Origin: Candidatus Methanimicrococcus labiotermitis
Lineage (GTDB): Archaea; Halobacteriota; Methanosarcinia; Methanosarcinales; Methanosarcinaceae
Length of the DNA: 64,000 bases
Direction of reading: 5' to 3'
Assembly: GCA_009784005.1 (NCBI GenBank)
Contig: WRCE01000005.1
Span: 1-64,000, forward strand
The notes below the pieces were generated by a model. The model worked only from the letters and a program-made list of their open reading frames with translations. It searched no databases and was not told where the DNA came from. This document shows positions 1-10,333 of this stretch, piece after piece (within the stretch, counting starts at the first letter, position 1; every line of letters begins with the position of its first letter). The translations under genes were made by a program, and so were the position numbers.

Positions 1-135
1 GAAACGAATAATCACGAAACGAATAATCACGAAACGAATAATCACGAAACGAATAATCACGAAACGAATAATCACGAAACGAATAATCACGAAACGAATA
101 ATCACGAAACGAATAATCACGAAGCGAATAATCAC
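1..135. repeat. Tandem repeat, 15-bp unit gaaacgaataatcac, about 9 copies, open at the left window edge
   Basis: Direct reading of the first 135 bases. Confidence 0.97.
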
Positions 136-318
136 GATAGGAATTGGATTGAAATTAAACTGAAAATATCCGGGAAATACAAAAGTAAATGCTCACAGGT
201 TCTATTTAAAATCAGAATATAAATAATAAGCGAAATGCTGCAAACGCCGCAACCTATAGGTTTTATATTTAAACAATCATATTTGAATAAACTGAAACTG
301 TCAATAACGAAAGGGAAC

Positions 319-1428
319 ATGATAATTATGAAATACGGCGATGACCAATGCAATCCTGCCGAATGGCGGGAAGATGAAAACCGTTCCATGAGATGGATGG
401 AATTTCCGCGGGAAGTTTTAATCGGAAAAGACGTTTTGAACGCGATTCCCGATGTCTTGAAAAAGCTGAAACTGAACGGCAAAGCGTTTATCGTCACCGG
501 CAAGAACACGGCGGATATTGCCGGAAAAATTATCGCAGGAAATATTGAAACCGCGGGCGGCCTTTCTGAAGTTTATGTATCCGACAAAGCTTCTCCCGAA
601 GAAGTTGAAAAGATTACGGAAGCGGGAAAAGCGTTTGAAGCGGACTGCTTCCTTGGTGTCGGCAGCGGCCGGTCCATTGATTTGGCAAAGCTGTCCTCCA
701 GAAACTGCGATGTTCCGTTTATCAGCGTCCCGACAGCCGCGTCGCACGACGGTATTGTTTCGTCGCGCGCTTCCATTCATTCTGACCATAAATCCAAATC
801 CGTGGACGCGCAAGCGCCCATTGCGGTGGTCGCCGACACGGAAATTATTGCAAAAGCGCCGTTTCGCCTCATGGCTGCCGGATGCGGCGACGTGATTTCA
901 AACTATTCATCCGTTTTGGACTGGGAACTCGCGTCCCGCCTCAAAAACGAACCGTTCAGCCGTTCTGCGTCTTTGATGGCTTACATGAGCGCCGACATGA
1001 TTTTAAACTCGGCGGAATTCATTCGCCCGGGACTGGAAAGCTCGGCGCGGATTACCATAAAAGCGCTCGTTCTCAGCGGCGCGGCAATGAGCGTTGCCGG
1101 GTCATCGCGGCCCGCGTCTGGCGCGGAACACATGTTCAGCCACGCGCTTGACCGAATCGCGAAAAAGCCGGCGCTTCATGGCGAACAATGCGCCGTCGGC
1201 TCGATTATGACAATGTACCTGCACGGCGGGAACTGGGAAAAAATCCGAAACGCGCTGATTCAAATCGGCGCGCCGACTTCCGCCCGCGAGATGGGCGTTT
1301 CCGACGAAGATATCATCGAAGCGCTGTTAAAAGCGCATTCAATCCGCCCCGAAAGGTATACAATCCTCGGCGGCGGGCTGACGCGGGAAGCCGCCGAAAA
1401 GACGGCCATGGTGACGAAAGTCATTTAA
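319..1428 (+). CDS. egsA: NAD(P)-dependent glycerol-1-phosphate dehydrogenase (archaeal lipid biosynthesis)
   Basis: Protein MKYGDDQCNPAEWREDENRSMRWMEFPREVLIGKDVL...GVGSGRSIDLAKLSS...PTAASHDGIVSS...GAEHMFSHALD...LHGEQCAVG typical of the AraM/EgsA family; internal start preferred over 235. Confidence 0.92.
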   Translation: MIIMKYGDDQCNPAEWREDENRSMRWMEFPREVLIGKDVLNAIPDVLKKLKLNGKAFIVTGKNTADIAGKIIAGNIETAGGLSEVYVSDKASPEEVEKITEAGKAFEADCFLGVGSGRSIDLAKLSSRNCDVPFISVPTAASHDGIVSSRASIHSDHKSKSVDAQAPIAVVADTEIIAKAPFRLMAAGCGDVISNYSSVLDWELASRLKNEPFSRSASLMAYMSADMILNSAEFIRPGLESSARITIKALVLSGAAMSVAGSSRPASGAEHMFSHALDRIAKKPALHGEQCAVGSIMTMYLHGGNWEKIRNALIQIGAPTSAREMGVSDEDIIEALLKAHSIRPERYTILGGGLTREAAEKTAMVTKVI

Positions 1429-1461
1429 AGGCCGCAATAACAATAGTATAACGATGATATG

Positions 1462-1554
1462 ACAGGATTACAGCAGAATTAATAACAGGATTACAGCAGA
1501 ATTAATAACAGGATTACAGCAGAATTAATAACAGGATTATAGCAGAATTAAATA
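1462..1554. repeat. Intergenic tandem repeat, 23-bp unit acaggattacagcagaattaata, about 4 copies
   Basis: Direct reading. Confidence 0.95.
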
Positions 1555-1690
1555 ACAGAATTGTAACAAAAATCAGTTAAAAGGTCGTTACAACGAAAGT
1601 CATTTAAGAAGAACAAACGTTTTAGACAAAATGAAAAAAGAATCGATTCCGAAACCGAATCGATTTGACAATTATTCAAAGGATTTAATT

Positions 1691-2140
1691 ATGACAAACG
1701 CTGCCAAAATCACGGTTATCGGGAAACGCTTAGCAAAACCCGGCGAGACATTCATCTTTTTAGAAGAGCAGGCTGAATGTAAAAAATGCAAGATCCGCGG
1801 GACCTGCCTGAATTTAGACCCCGGCAGAAAATACGAGATTGTCGCCGTTCGGAATTCAACGCTTTTGAGCTGCGAGCTTCATGACGGCGGCGTTTTGGCA
1901 GTAAGCGTTAAGAACGCGCCGATTGAAGCGTATGTCGATTCCAAAAGGGCGGTAGAAGGCGCAAAGATTTCATTTGACCCCGTTAAAGTTAAAAACGAAG
2001 ACAGCGATGATACGCTGAACAATGAATTGTTCGCCCCGAAGGGACTCTTAAAAGGGGATAAATGTGTCGTTAAAGACGTTTTTGAAGGCGTTGAAAAAGA
2101 CGGAAAAACCTATAAGCGAGTAATCTTAGTTTTAGAATGA
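1691..2140 (+). CDS. UPF0179 family protein (Cys-rich, conserved in methanogens)
   Basis: MTNAAKITVIGKRLAKPGETFIFLEEQAECKKCKIRGTCLNLDPGRKYEIVAVR; CxxC-x-G-x-C motif; ORF 1631..2140 with internal start. Confidence 0.75.
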   Translation: MTNAAKITVIGKRLAKPGETFIFLEEQAECKKCKIRGTCLNLDPGRKYEIVAVRNSTLLSCELHDGGVLAVSVKNAPIEAYVDSKRAVEGAKISFDPVKVKNEDSDDTLNNELFAPKGLLKGDKCVVKDVFEGVEKDGKTYKRVILVLE

Positions 2141-2214
2141 AATTTAATGAAGCAGAATGAAATTAATGAAGCAGAATGTTATTAGAATGAAGCAGAATGA
2201 AATTAATGAAGAAT
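2137..2214. repeat. Intergenic imperfect tandem repeat (agcagaatgaaattaatga)
   Basis: Direct reading. Confidence 0.85.
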
Positions 2215-2270
2215 AATTTGTCGTGTTAAATAAAGAGATTAAAGGGTTAAAAAGAGAAAAGGGTAAAATT

Positions 2271-2891
2271 ATGACGGAAAAATGTATGCCTTATTATGAA
2301 TTTTATTCAAAGTCCCGCTGGGACAACTGGATTTCACAAATAAAAGACTCCGGGTTTTCCCTTGAAAATGAAGAAAAGGCTGAAAAATGCGCGATGATTT
2401 TCGTGAACATGGCTGACGATGTCATTCTGTCGTGCCTGAAAATCGCCGCCCGTTTTGAAAAAGGCGTCATGGGCGAAGAAAGCGCGCTTGAAATTTTAGC
2501 GCAGATCCAAGACATTGTTTTGGCAGACGTTATGCCGATTTCAGAAGACGCCGACATCATGATTATGTCCGTTCAAGACTCGCTCAGCTGTTCGCTTGCC
2601 GGATTTGAATTGTATTTCCTGAATGATTACGAAAAAACAGCCGACATCAAGAAGATGATTAAAGAAGCCGGCGCCGCCGAAGAGAAAGAAGATATTGAGG
2701 AAGTTTTCCTCATTGTCGCGAAAATCGGCGCCATGGTCATTTCAGGCAAACCTTTTGATGAAGAATATTTAACAATCCTTCCCGAAGAAAGCATCGTCTC
2801 CGAATGGTTGGACGGTATTGATTCAATCGCCGCCGCCATGGTCGGAACCGACAGCTACAAAAACTTTGATGACGTCGACGACGAAGAATAA
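2271..2891 (+). CDS. DUF2150-like family protein
   Basis: MTEKCMPYYEFYSKSRWDNWISQIKDSGFSLENEEKAEKCAMIFVNMADDVILSCLKIAARFEKG. Confidence 0.65.
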   Translation: MTEKCMPYYEFYSKSRWDNWISQIKDSGFSLENEEKAEKCAMIFVNMADDVILSCLKIAARFEKGVMGEESALEILAQIQDIVLADVMPISEDADIMIMSVQDSLSCSLAGFELYFLNDYEKTADIKKMIKEAGAAEEKEDIEEVFLIVAKIGAMVISGKPFDEEYLTILPEESIVSEWLDGIDSIAAAMVGTDSYKNFDDVDDEE

Positions 2892-3123
2892 GAAAAAAAA
2901 ATTCGTCCGTCACCCTTTTACTTTTTTTTGGAATTTGAACGAGAAGTTTTACGCATCGGTTTTCGGCTGAACCGGCTTTGTTTTTGATTTACCGGCGCTT
3001 TCTTTTTCGGCTTTGGGAATTTACTTTTCAGCTTTAGAGATTTATTTTCAGCTTTAGAGATTTATTTTCAGCTTTGCCGCTTTCTTTTTCGGCTTTGGCA
3101 ACTTCTTTTTCGGCTTTAGAGAT

Positions 3124-4437
3124 TTACTTTTCAGCTTTTGCTCTTTCCTTTTCGGCTTTAGCGCGTTCTTTTTCGGCTTTAGCGCGTTCTTTTTCAGCTT
3201 TAGCAACTTCATCAGCAACTTCTTTTTCAGCTTTGGCGACTTCTTTTTCGGCTTTGGTGACTTCCTTTTCAGCTTTGACGTTTTCTCTTTCAGCTTTATC
3301 GATTTCTTTTAAACCGCCGATAACCGCGTCGTATTTGTCGCAGACGCGCTTGATTAAATTACCGGATTGGCTTTTGTGAGTGGGGAAAACCACTTCTCCC
3401 TTTTTGACTTTCTTGCCTTTGCTCGACGTGCCGTAATCCGGCGCCACGATTATGCCGTCTGTCGACAGCCCGATACCGAGTTCGCCGAGGATTTTGGCAG
3501 ACATTTCTGTTGCCGGACTTGCTTTTGTTTTAACCATCAGCGCCTTGTTGCGGTAAATCTCCAAAAGTTCCTTGAGGTCGTTGATGTTTTCTTCTTTCTT
3601 TGAATGTTTCCCGAAGCGCGAAAAGTCCTCGCCGAGTTCTTTTTCAATCAGGCGGATATCTTCGATTAAGTCGCTGAACGTGGTTGAAGACATTTCCAAA
3701 ACACGGCCGCCGTATGGCGGATTTAATTCTGAAAGGCGGTCGGCATAGCCTTTGGCTAAGACCAAAATGTCGGTGTCAACCAGAATTTTTAAATCCTCTT
3801 CTGACGGGCTGTACGGGTTGACGACTTTGTAATTTGTAATGCCGCACATGCGCATGAGAGACTCATACATTTCCGTCACAGCCAATCTCTTGAGGGGATT
3901 GAAACGAGAAATATCACTTTGGCCGCCGCCCGCCCTGAAAATTTCAACCATTTTGTTTCGGACTTCCGCCGAATCCGTTGACCCGAGACCGAAATACTCG
4001 GCAAACAGACGAGTCGTCGTCATCATTGTTGTTCGGCCGTGCGGTTTTAAGTCAACGAAACCGCGCTCATGCAATTCATTGATGTGATCGTAAGCGTTGG
4101 CGCCGCGCATTTCAACAACTTCCGCCTTTGTAATCGGCTGGTGGTAAGCGACAATCGACAACGTTTTCAGCTGCGGCGATGTCAGCTCTTTCGGCGCGAC
4201 GTCTTTCACTTTTTCAGCATACTCCGGCTTTATTTGCATCACGAAGCGGCCGGAAAGATCAGCGATTTCAATACCGGAATGACGGTCTTCGTATTCCTTT
4301 TTCAAATCGGCGGTCAAACGCGTGACTTCTTTTTTGCCGAGGCCGGAAATCTTCATGAGGGTCTCTGTCGTCACCGTGCTGCCGGCGGCAAACAAAGCCG
4401 CTTCGATAATTTGTTTTGCGGTATTCTCATCTGTCAT
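3124..4437 (-). CDS. scpB: Segregation and condensation protein ScpB with a KAEKE(V/R)A repeat tail
   Basis: TDENTAKQIIEAALFAAGSTVTTETLMKISGLGKKEVTRLTADLKKEY...LSIVAYHQPITKAEVVEMRG; C-terminal 7-aa (21-bp) repeats. Confidence 0.88.
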   Translation of the reverse strand: MTDENTAKQIIEAALFAAGSTVTTETLMKISGLGKKEVTRLTADLKKEYEDRHSGIEIADLSGRFVMQIKPEYAEKVKDVAPKELTSPQLKTLSIVAYHQPITKAEVVEMRGANAYDHINELHERGFVDLKPHGRTTMMTTTRLFAEYFGLGSTDSAEVRNKMVEIFRAGGGQSDISRFNPLKRLAVTEMYESLMRMCGITNYKVVNPYSPSEEDLKILVDTDILVLAKGYADRLSELNPPYGGRVLEMSSTTFSDLIEDIRLIEKELGEDFSRFGKHSKKEENINDLKELLEIYRNKALMVKTKASPATEMSAKILGELGIGLSTDGIIVAPDYGTSSKGKKVKKGEVVFPTHKSQSGNLIKRVCDKYDAVIGGLKEIDKAERENVKAEKEVTKAEKEVAKAEKEVADEVAKAEKERAKAEKERAKAEKERAKAEK

Positions 4438-4504
4438 AACAATCAGTCAAATGAACGGTTGATGCGCTTTCCCGATAGTGAAATCCGTTCGTTATAATTT
4501 GAAT

Positions 4505-5620
4505 TCATGATTCCGCCGAATCGGCTTCAATCGGCATTCCGGTTTCGTCGGCGATTTTGTTTTCAAAAGCGACGTCAAAGGGATAAATGAACAAGGTGCC
4601 GTACATTTCTTTTTGGTGCAAAACGATTTCTTTCATTGACGTCAGGAACAAAAGCGTGATGTAGTCCATGATACGGTCAGCGCCGTCGATTTCAAAGAGT
4701 TCGTCCAGCGTCACGAATTCCTGTTTCGTGAAGAGGCGCCTTAAAAGTTCCAAAAGCGTGCCGGTCCTTCTCAGAATCGCTTCATCGTGCGCGATGTTTA
4801 ACACGTCTTTTGTTGTCAATTCGATGTCAATGTAACGGCGCGAGCTTTCCGCTTTTAAGTGCTCTTTTCTTTTGATGACATCTTTTTCCGCTTTTTTCAG
4901 CTCTTCGATCAGCTCTTTCAGCGTGACCGGGCGGCGGGCGGACCGGCGAACAGGAAGAAGCGGCATGTTGAATTCATCGATGTTAAATTCTTCCTCGATA
5001 TCGCTGTCTTCATACAATTCTTCTAAAATTTCTTCCTCTTCCAAAAAAAGACCGGTCGATTTCATTCGAAGCAAAACGCATGAGTACAAAAGCGTTCGGC
5101 CGGAGATGCGAAGGTCCATCTGCTGGAGCTCTTCGATTTTGTTTAAAAACGTGTCCGTGACGTGAACAATATCAATGTTCCACGGGTCAATCTTGCCGTT
5201 TTTAGCAAGTTCGACGAGAATTTCAATCGGCTCGTTGCCGATAAATGATGAAAAGTCAAGAGCGTCAACATTAATACCGCTGTCGGCCAAGCTGGCGCCG
5301 AGTGAATCAATGAAGTAAAATTTTGCATTTTCGTTTTTCATATTTCCTTCATCTCCGTTTCTTTTCATGGCAGTACGGTCATTTCTGTCCATAGCGTCAT
5401 GGTCATTTCTATCCATATCATCATGACCAGTGTTTCTGTCCATATCATCATGACCGGTATTTCTGTCCATATCATCATGACCGGTATTTCTGTCCATATC
5501 ATCATGACCGGTGTTTCTTTTCATATCATCATGGTCAATGTTTCTGTTCCGATTTTTATTTTTGCCGGCTTTATCATTGACGCGGTCATCAATAAATAAT
5601 TGACTGATAACTGAACTCAT
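4505..5620 (-). CDS. scpA: Segregation and condensation protein ScpA with N-terminal GHDDMDRNT repeats
   Basis: FSSFIGNEPIEILVELAKNGKIDPWNIDIVHVTDTFLNKIEELQQMDLRISGRTLLYSCVLLRMKS; 4-nt overlap with smc. Confidence 0.88.
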   Translation of the reverse strand: MSSVISQLFIDDRVNDKAGKNKNRNRNIDHDDMKRNTGHDDMDRNTGHDDMDRNTGHDDMDRNTGHDDMDRNDHDAMDRNDRTAMKRNGDEGNMKNENAKFYFIDSLGASLADSGINVDALDFSSFIGNEPIEILVELAKNGKIDPWNIDIVHVTDTFLNKIEELQQMDLRISGRTLLYSCVLLRMKSTGLFLEEEEILEELYEDSDIEEEFNIDEFNMPLLPVRRSARRPVTLKELIEELKKAEKDVIKRKEHLKAESSRRYIDIELTTKDVLNIAHDEAILRRTGTLLELLRRLFTKQEFVTLDELFEIDGADRIMDYITLLFLTSMKEIVLHQKEMYGTLFIYPFDVAFENKIADETGMPIEADSAES

Positions 5621-8600
5621 GTTGATTTCACTCCCGTGATGCTTGTTATGCCTTCCATTTGGGTGACGCCGATAATTCTGTCCGACTGCTCAAGCATCGG
5701 TTTCCTGAGCGAAATCACAACAAACTGTGCCTCGCTCGCGGATTTATCGATACGCGCCGCGACTCGTTCGACATTCCAGCCGTCTAAGTTCTGGTCAACC
5801 TCGTCAAAAACATAAAACGGCGCCGGCCGGTAACTTTGAATGGCGATGATAAACGCGAGGGCCGTTAAACTCTTCTCGCCGCCCGACATCGCTTCCAGAC
5901 GGAGAATATTTTTGCCCTTGGGCTGCGCGTGAAGAATCATGCCGCCGGCAAACGGGTCATGCGGATTTTCCAAAAGCAATTCGCCGTGGCCGTCAGCCAA
6001 TTCAAAAAAGACTTCCGTGAAATGTTTGTTAATCCCGCTGTAGGCTTCCATAAACGTGTCATGCTTTAACTTCTCGTACTGGTCGATGCGGGCCAAAAGC
6101 TCCTCGCGCTCGGAAAAGAGCGTATCGCGGCGCCCGGTCAACGTTTCTTGGCGGGCGTTGACTTCATCGTATTCATCAATCGCGCGCATATTCACCGGCT
6201 CAAGCGACAGCATCTCTTTTTCAAGGGCTTCGATTGTGATGTAAACGGTGTGATAAGACGGAATATCCTCATCGCAGGCGGCTGTGTCCAGTCCCCTTTC
6301 TCTCACTTCGTTGGATAAGTCAATGTATTGCTTCTCAAGCGTCGTCTTTGTCAAAGCGCAGGAATCTTTGTGGCGCTTGACCTCTTCAAAGGAGAAGCGG
6401 ATTTTGTCCAATTTGCGGCGCGCGTCTTCGGCTTTCTGCTCCGTCGCTTCTCTTTTTTCTCTCAATTCTTTTAACTCGTTTGAAATCTCAATTTCACGGG
6501 CTTCATTTTGCTGCTGCATTTTCAGATAGCCGTCAATCTCCGCCCAAAGCGCGGTCATGCTGTCTTTGCCCGTTCTTTTCCTTTCGTCAAGCTCTTCGAT
6601 GTCTTTTTTCGTCTCGCTTATTATGTCTTCTGCGTGTTTCTTTGAGAGCTCAAGAGCGTTCATGTCTGATTTGATATCGGCGGCCCTCTCTTTCAAACGC
6701 CGGATCTCATCATCGACCCGCTGCGCTTTTTTGCGGAACTCTTCCAACTCGGGGTCGTTTAATTCGGCATCGATTTCTTTAATCTCCGCTTCCAGGACTT
6801 TTTGTTCTTCCTCTTTGACAAGGCGCCGTTCAATCACGTCGTTCATCTCGTTTTTCAGCCGGACGCGCTCTTCGCCCAAAGCGTCAAGACTGCCCTGCTT
6901 GGATTCCAAAATTTCAGTCAGGCGGCTTTCGCGGTCCTTGATTTCTTCGATTCGCATTTCCTTCTTGGAAATTTCATTTGAAATCGCGTTGATGCGCTTG
7001 CCGGACGACGATATTTTGCCATCCAAATCATCCAGTTTTGTAATCAGTTCCGCGCGCTTCTTGTAAATCTCGCGGATTTCGGAACTCAAAGAATCCAAAC
7101 GGTCACGTTCTGTTGCCGCAAACGACACGCGGGATTTTTGAGAAACGGAACCGCCAATCATCGCGCCGCTTTTCTCAAGCGTATCGCCGTCAAGTGTCAC
7201 CATTCTGTATCTGCCCAGAGACCGGCGCGCGTTTTCAAGCGTGTCAATCACAACGGTATCTCGAAAAACATACCAAAACGCCGATTCGTATTCCGTTTCA
7301 TAATCAATCAAATCAACGGCGTATCCGATAAATCCGGGCGCTTTGACTTCAGGAAGGCCTCTCCTTTGTTCCATCTTACTGAGAGGTAAAAACGTTGCGC
7401 GGCCGAGGTTTTTGCGCTTCAGGTAATTAATCGCGTGTTCCGCGTCGGCATCCGTTTCAACAATGATTGCCTGCATTTTCGCGCCGGCGGCAATCTCCAA
7501 AGCTTTGGCGTATTCGGGGTCAGCGCTGCCCAAATTCGCGACGGCGCCGATAATGCCGTACAGTTCTTCCTTCTTGGCGGCCTTTAAAACTTCTTCAACG
7601 GCCTGCGTGTATGTGCTGCCGACTTCGGTTGCCCGAACGCGAGCTTCGATGACGCCGTATTCTTTTTCTTTGACCGAAGCCTGATCTTCCAGCTTTTTCT
7701 TGTCATCGGAAAGTCTTTTATGCGCCGATTCAAGGTCATCGACATCTTTTTTGAGTTTGTCGGATTCTTCAATAAGTTTAGAAATGTCATATTCCGCAAT
7801 TTTCGTGTCGCTTTCCGCGTTTTTTGCATTGTCTTTCGCTTCGGTGATTTCATCTTCGATGTCTTTGACTTCCGATGCTTTGCGGCGAAGCGCGTCGGTT
7901 AAGCGGTCTTCGTCGCGAATAAGCTGATTCTTATCGTTTTTTACCGTCTCCAACTCGTCGCGCTTTTGATTTGAAATGGTTGTCTGTTCCGAGAATTTTT
8001 GGTCGATTTCAGCGATTTTGGAAGCCAGTATGATTTTTTCGGCGTTTCGGTCCGATTGTTCCTTTAAGACAGCCTGCTCTTTTCTCAGTTCTTCTGCCAG
8101 AGCTTCCTCATGTTCCTGAATTTCTTTTTTGCGGCCGTCGATTTTGACAAATAAGTCTCTGCGCTTGGCGTCAAACCCGTTTTCTTCGCGTTCCAAAACG
8201 CCGATGCTTTCTTTCGCCCGCGCGATTTGGCCTTTGATTTCTTCAACCTCTTTCTTGATGCGGATTTGCTCGTCTTCTCCTTTTTGGCGGATTTCGGTGT
8301 TCAACGCCGTCAGTTCGGCTTCCGTTTCGCCCAGCTCGGTTTCGCGTTCTCTGATTTTTTCTTCCGTTTCGGATTCCAAAGATTCGTATTTCGCGATTTC
8401 GTTTTCCACATTCGCTAATTCGGTTTTGGCGTCCTTTAATTTGGATAAAATCAAATACCCTTCATATTTTTTCTTCTCTTCGCGAAGCATTCGGTATTTA
8501 AGAGCGTGCTCTCTCTCGGATGACAGGCGGTCGAGCTGTATTTTGACTTCTTCAATGATAATATCGATTTTTTCAATTTGCTCTTTGACAATATCCAGCT

Positions 8601-9147
8601 CGCCCAGCGATTTTTGTTTCTTTTCATCAAATTCCGCGACGCCCGCGATTTCATCAATGATTTTGCGGCGTTCAATCGGGCTCATTTTGGCTGTAATTTG
8701 AGAAATATCGCCTTGCATGACAACGTTGTAACCTTCAGGCATGACGCCCGCTTTTCCGAGAAGTTCGTGCACTTCGGTTAAGCTGACGGCTTTGCCGTTA
8801 AAATAGAAATAGCTGTAATAGCCGGACTTCGTTTGTTTAATTTTTCGCGAAATTTCAAACTCATCCGCTTCGACCGGCGCTTTGCGGTCGCTGTTGTCAA
8901 AAGTAATTGTGACCTGAGCGAATTCGGGTTGTTTGGATTTGGAGTCGTTGAAAATCAAATCTGTCAATTTTTCGGCGCGCATGGTTTTTGACCCGGACAG
9001 ACCGAGAGCAAAAAGTATTCCGTCGATGATGTTGGACTTCCCGCTGCCGTTGGGTCCGGAAATGGCTGTAAATCCTTCACAAAACGGTATCTTGACCCGT
9101 TTGCCGAAGGATTTGAAATTGACAAATTCTATTTCTTTGATAAACAC
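5617..9147 (-). CDS. smc: Chromosome segregation protein SMC
   Basis: Walker A GPNGSGKSNIIDGILFALG, hinge domain, signature LEAMSGGEKSLTALAFIIAIQSYRPAPFYVFDEVDQNLD; 1176 aa. Confidence 0.97.
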   Translation of the reverse strand: MFIKEIEFVNFKSFGKRVKIPFCEGFTAISGPNGSGKSNIIDGILFALGLSGSKTMRAEKLTDLIFNDSKSKQPEFAQVTITFDNSDRKAPVEADEFEISRKIKQTKSGYYSYFYFNGKAVSLTEVHELLGKAGVMPEGYNVVMQGDISQITAKMSPIERRKIIDEIAGVAEFDEKKQKSLGELDIVKEQIEKIDIIIEEVKIQLDRLSSEREHALKYRMLREEKKKYEGYLILSKLKDAKTELANVENEIAKYESLESETEEKIRERETELGETEAELTALNTEIRQKGEDEQIRIKKEVEEIKGQIARAKESIGVLEREENGFDAKRRDLFVKIDGRKKEIQEHEEALAEELRKEQAVLKEQSDRNAEKIILASKIAEIDQKFSEQTTISNQKRDELETVKNDKNQLIRDEDRLTDALRRKASEVKDIEDEITEAKDNAKNAESDTKIAEYDISKLIEESDKLKKDVDDLESAHKRLSDDKKKLEDQASVKEKEYGVIEARVRATEVGSTYTQAVEEVLKAAKKEELYGIIGAVANLGSADPEYAKALEIAAGAKMQAIIVETDADAEHAINYLKRKNLGRATFLPLSKMEQRRGLPEVKAPGFIGYAVDLIDYETEYESAFWYVFRDTVVIDTLENARRSLGRYRMVTLDGDTLEKSGAMIGGSVSQKSRVSFAATERDRLDSLSSEIREIYKKRAELITKLDDLDGKISSSGKRINAISNEISKKEMRIEEIKDRESRLTEILESKQGSLDALGEERVRLKNEMNDVIERRLVKEEEQKVLEAEIKEIDAELNDPELEEFRKKAQRVDDEIRRLKERAADIKSDMNALELSKKHAEDIISETKKDIEELDERKRTGKDSMTALWAEIDGYLKMQQQNEAREIEISNELKELREKREATEQKAEDARRKLDKIRFSFEEVKRHKDSCALTKTTLEKQYIDLSNEVRERGLDTAACDEDIPSYHTVYITIEALEKEMLSLEPVNMRAIDEYDEVNARQETLTGRRDTLFSEREELLARIDQYEKLKHDTFMEAYSGINKHFTEVFFELADGHGELLLENPHDPFAGGMILHAQPKGKNILRLEAMSGGEKSLTALAFIIAIQSYRPAPFYVFDEVDQNLDGWNVERVAARIDKSASEAQFVVISLRKPMLEQSDRIIGVTQMEGITSITGVKST

Positions 9148-9197
9148 TGCTTAATCTCCCGTGAGCGCTTTCCCCTCAAGTTCAATTTTTATTCGTT

Positions 9198-10301
9198 TTA
9201 TTCGTATGTGAAAATATCCGTGTCGTTGTCATTGTTTGTAATGACGCGCTCTTGCTTCGCCTGCTGCGGTTTGCCGCCGCGCCGTCCGCCGAATTTGCGG
9301 CCTCCGGGGTCTTTTTCGGCAATGATGTATTCGCAGCCGGCATTGCAATCTTCATCTTCGTCGCCTTTTCGTTTCACTTTGTTGGTGCCGATGATGTATT
9401 CGCTGTTGTCGGGAAGGTCGGGCTCGGCTTTTTTCGGGATCTTTTGAACCGAGAATGTGTTTTGAGAAGGAGCAGCCGCGGGTTTTTGTCCCGAAGGCGC
9501 CGCGAGTCTTTGGCCCGAAGGCGCCGCGAGTCTTTGACCCGAAGACGCCGCAGATTTGTATTCCGGAGCCGCGGATTCGTTCAAAGCGGAGACGTCCAGA
9601 ATTTCATCATCGGTGTCCGCGAAATAAAAGGGATCGTTGCTTGCCGGAATTGTTTTGGCGGGCACGAATTTTTCAGGTTCCGCGTTATTTTTTTTTGCGG
9701 GAACAAATTCCTGATATTCCCAGCCGTCAGATTTGCGGGAGGTAAACGATACCGGCGAAATCGGTGTCGCGGGGCCTGCAGGCTCGGGCCGGCCGCCGAA
9801 TCCCGGAATTGTTGTCTTTTTAGACGGCTCCGGCGTAGCGGACGGATAAGGCGTGTAAGAAGAGAAGGGGGAGTCGGATGGAGGAGAGGGGTTGGAGGGA
9901 TTTGAGGGGTTTGAGGAGTTGGAAGAGGAATAGGAAGGGGAGGATGAATAATCGTTGCTTTTCGGTTTTTCGTAAGACAACGTTTTGGGCATCTCGTAAA
10001 TATCAGGCGTGCGGACCTTTTCAAGCTGTTTGGACAGCGCGTTTAATGATGTTTTCAAATCAACGATTTCGCGGACGATACCGTCTTGCGTTGTTGATAA
10101 TTCATGAAGGCGCTGTTCGATGAGGCGAAGTCTGTCATATGGCACCGTCTCCGGCTGAAGTTCTTCTCGGATTTCCGAAATAACCGAAAGGCGCAGGTCA
10201 TCCTCAATGGCGTCCATACGCATCTCAATTTTTTCTTCCAGTTCGTCGAATATCCTTTTCTCAATCTTTTCAGTTCCGCTGTATCTGAGTTTTCCGTTCA
10301 A
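9198..10301 (-). CDS. Hypothetical coiled-coil/low-complexity protein directly upstream of smc
   Basis: Intact 367-aa ORF, same strand as the smc-scpA-scpB operon; N-terminal helical part, Ser/Pro-rich middle. Confidence 0.6.
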   Translation of the reverse strand: MNGKLRYSGTEKIEKRIFDELEEKIEMRMDAIEDDLRLSVISEIREELQPETVPYDRLRLIEQRLHELSTTQDGIVREIVDLKTSLNALSKQLEKVRTPDIYEMPKTLSYEKPKSNDYSSSPSYSSSNSSNPSNPSNPSPPSDSPFSSYTPYPSATPEPSKKTTIPGFGGRPEPAGPATPISPVSFTSRKSDGWEYQEFVPAKKNNAEPEKFVPAKTIPASNDPFYFADTDDEILDVSALNESAAPEYKSAASSGQRLAAPSGQRLAAPSGQKPAAAPSQNTFSVQKIPKKAEPDLPDNSEYIIGTNKVKRKGDEDEDCNAGCEYIIAEKDPGGRKFGGRRGGKPQQAKQERVITNNDNDTDIFTYE

Positions 10302-10333
10302 CCTTGTCCCTCGGCTCGTTTCTTTGAATATTT

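Noticed and set aside
3074-3379. FSALA-repeat + strand ORF
   Set aside because: Reverse complement of the ScpB KAEKE array; no independent coding evidence.
8129-8701. 190-aa + strand ORF
   Set aside because: Antisense within smc; Ser/Phe-rich translation typical of a reverse coiled-coil.
9252-9905. 217-aa + strand ORF
   Set aside because: Antisense, Arg/Phe-rich low-complexity translation opposite the 9198..10301 CDS.
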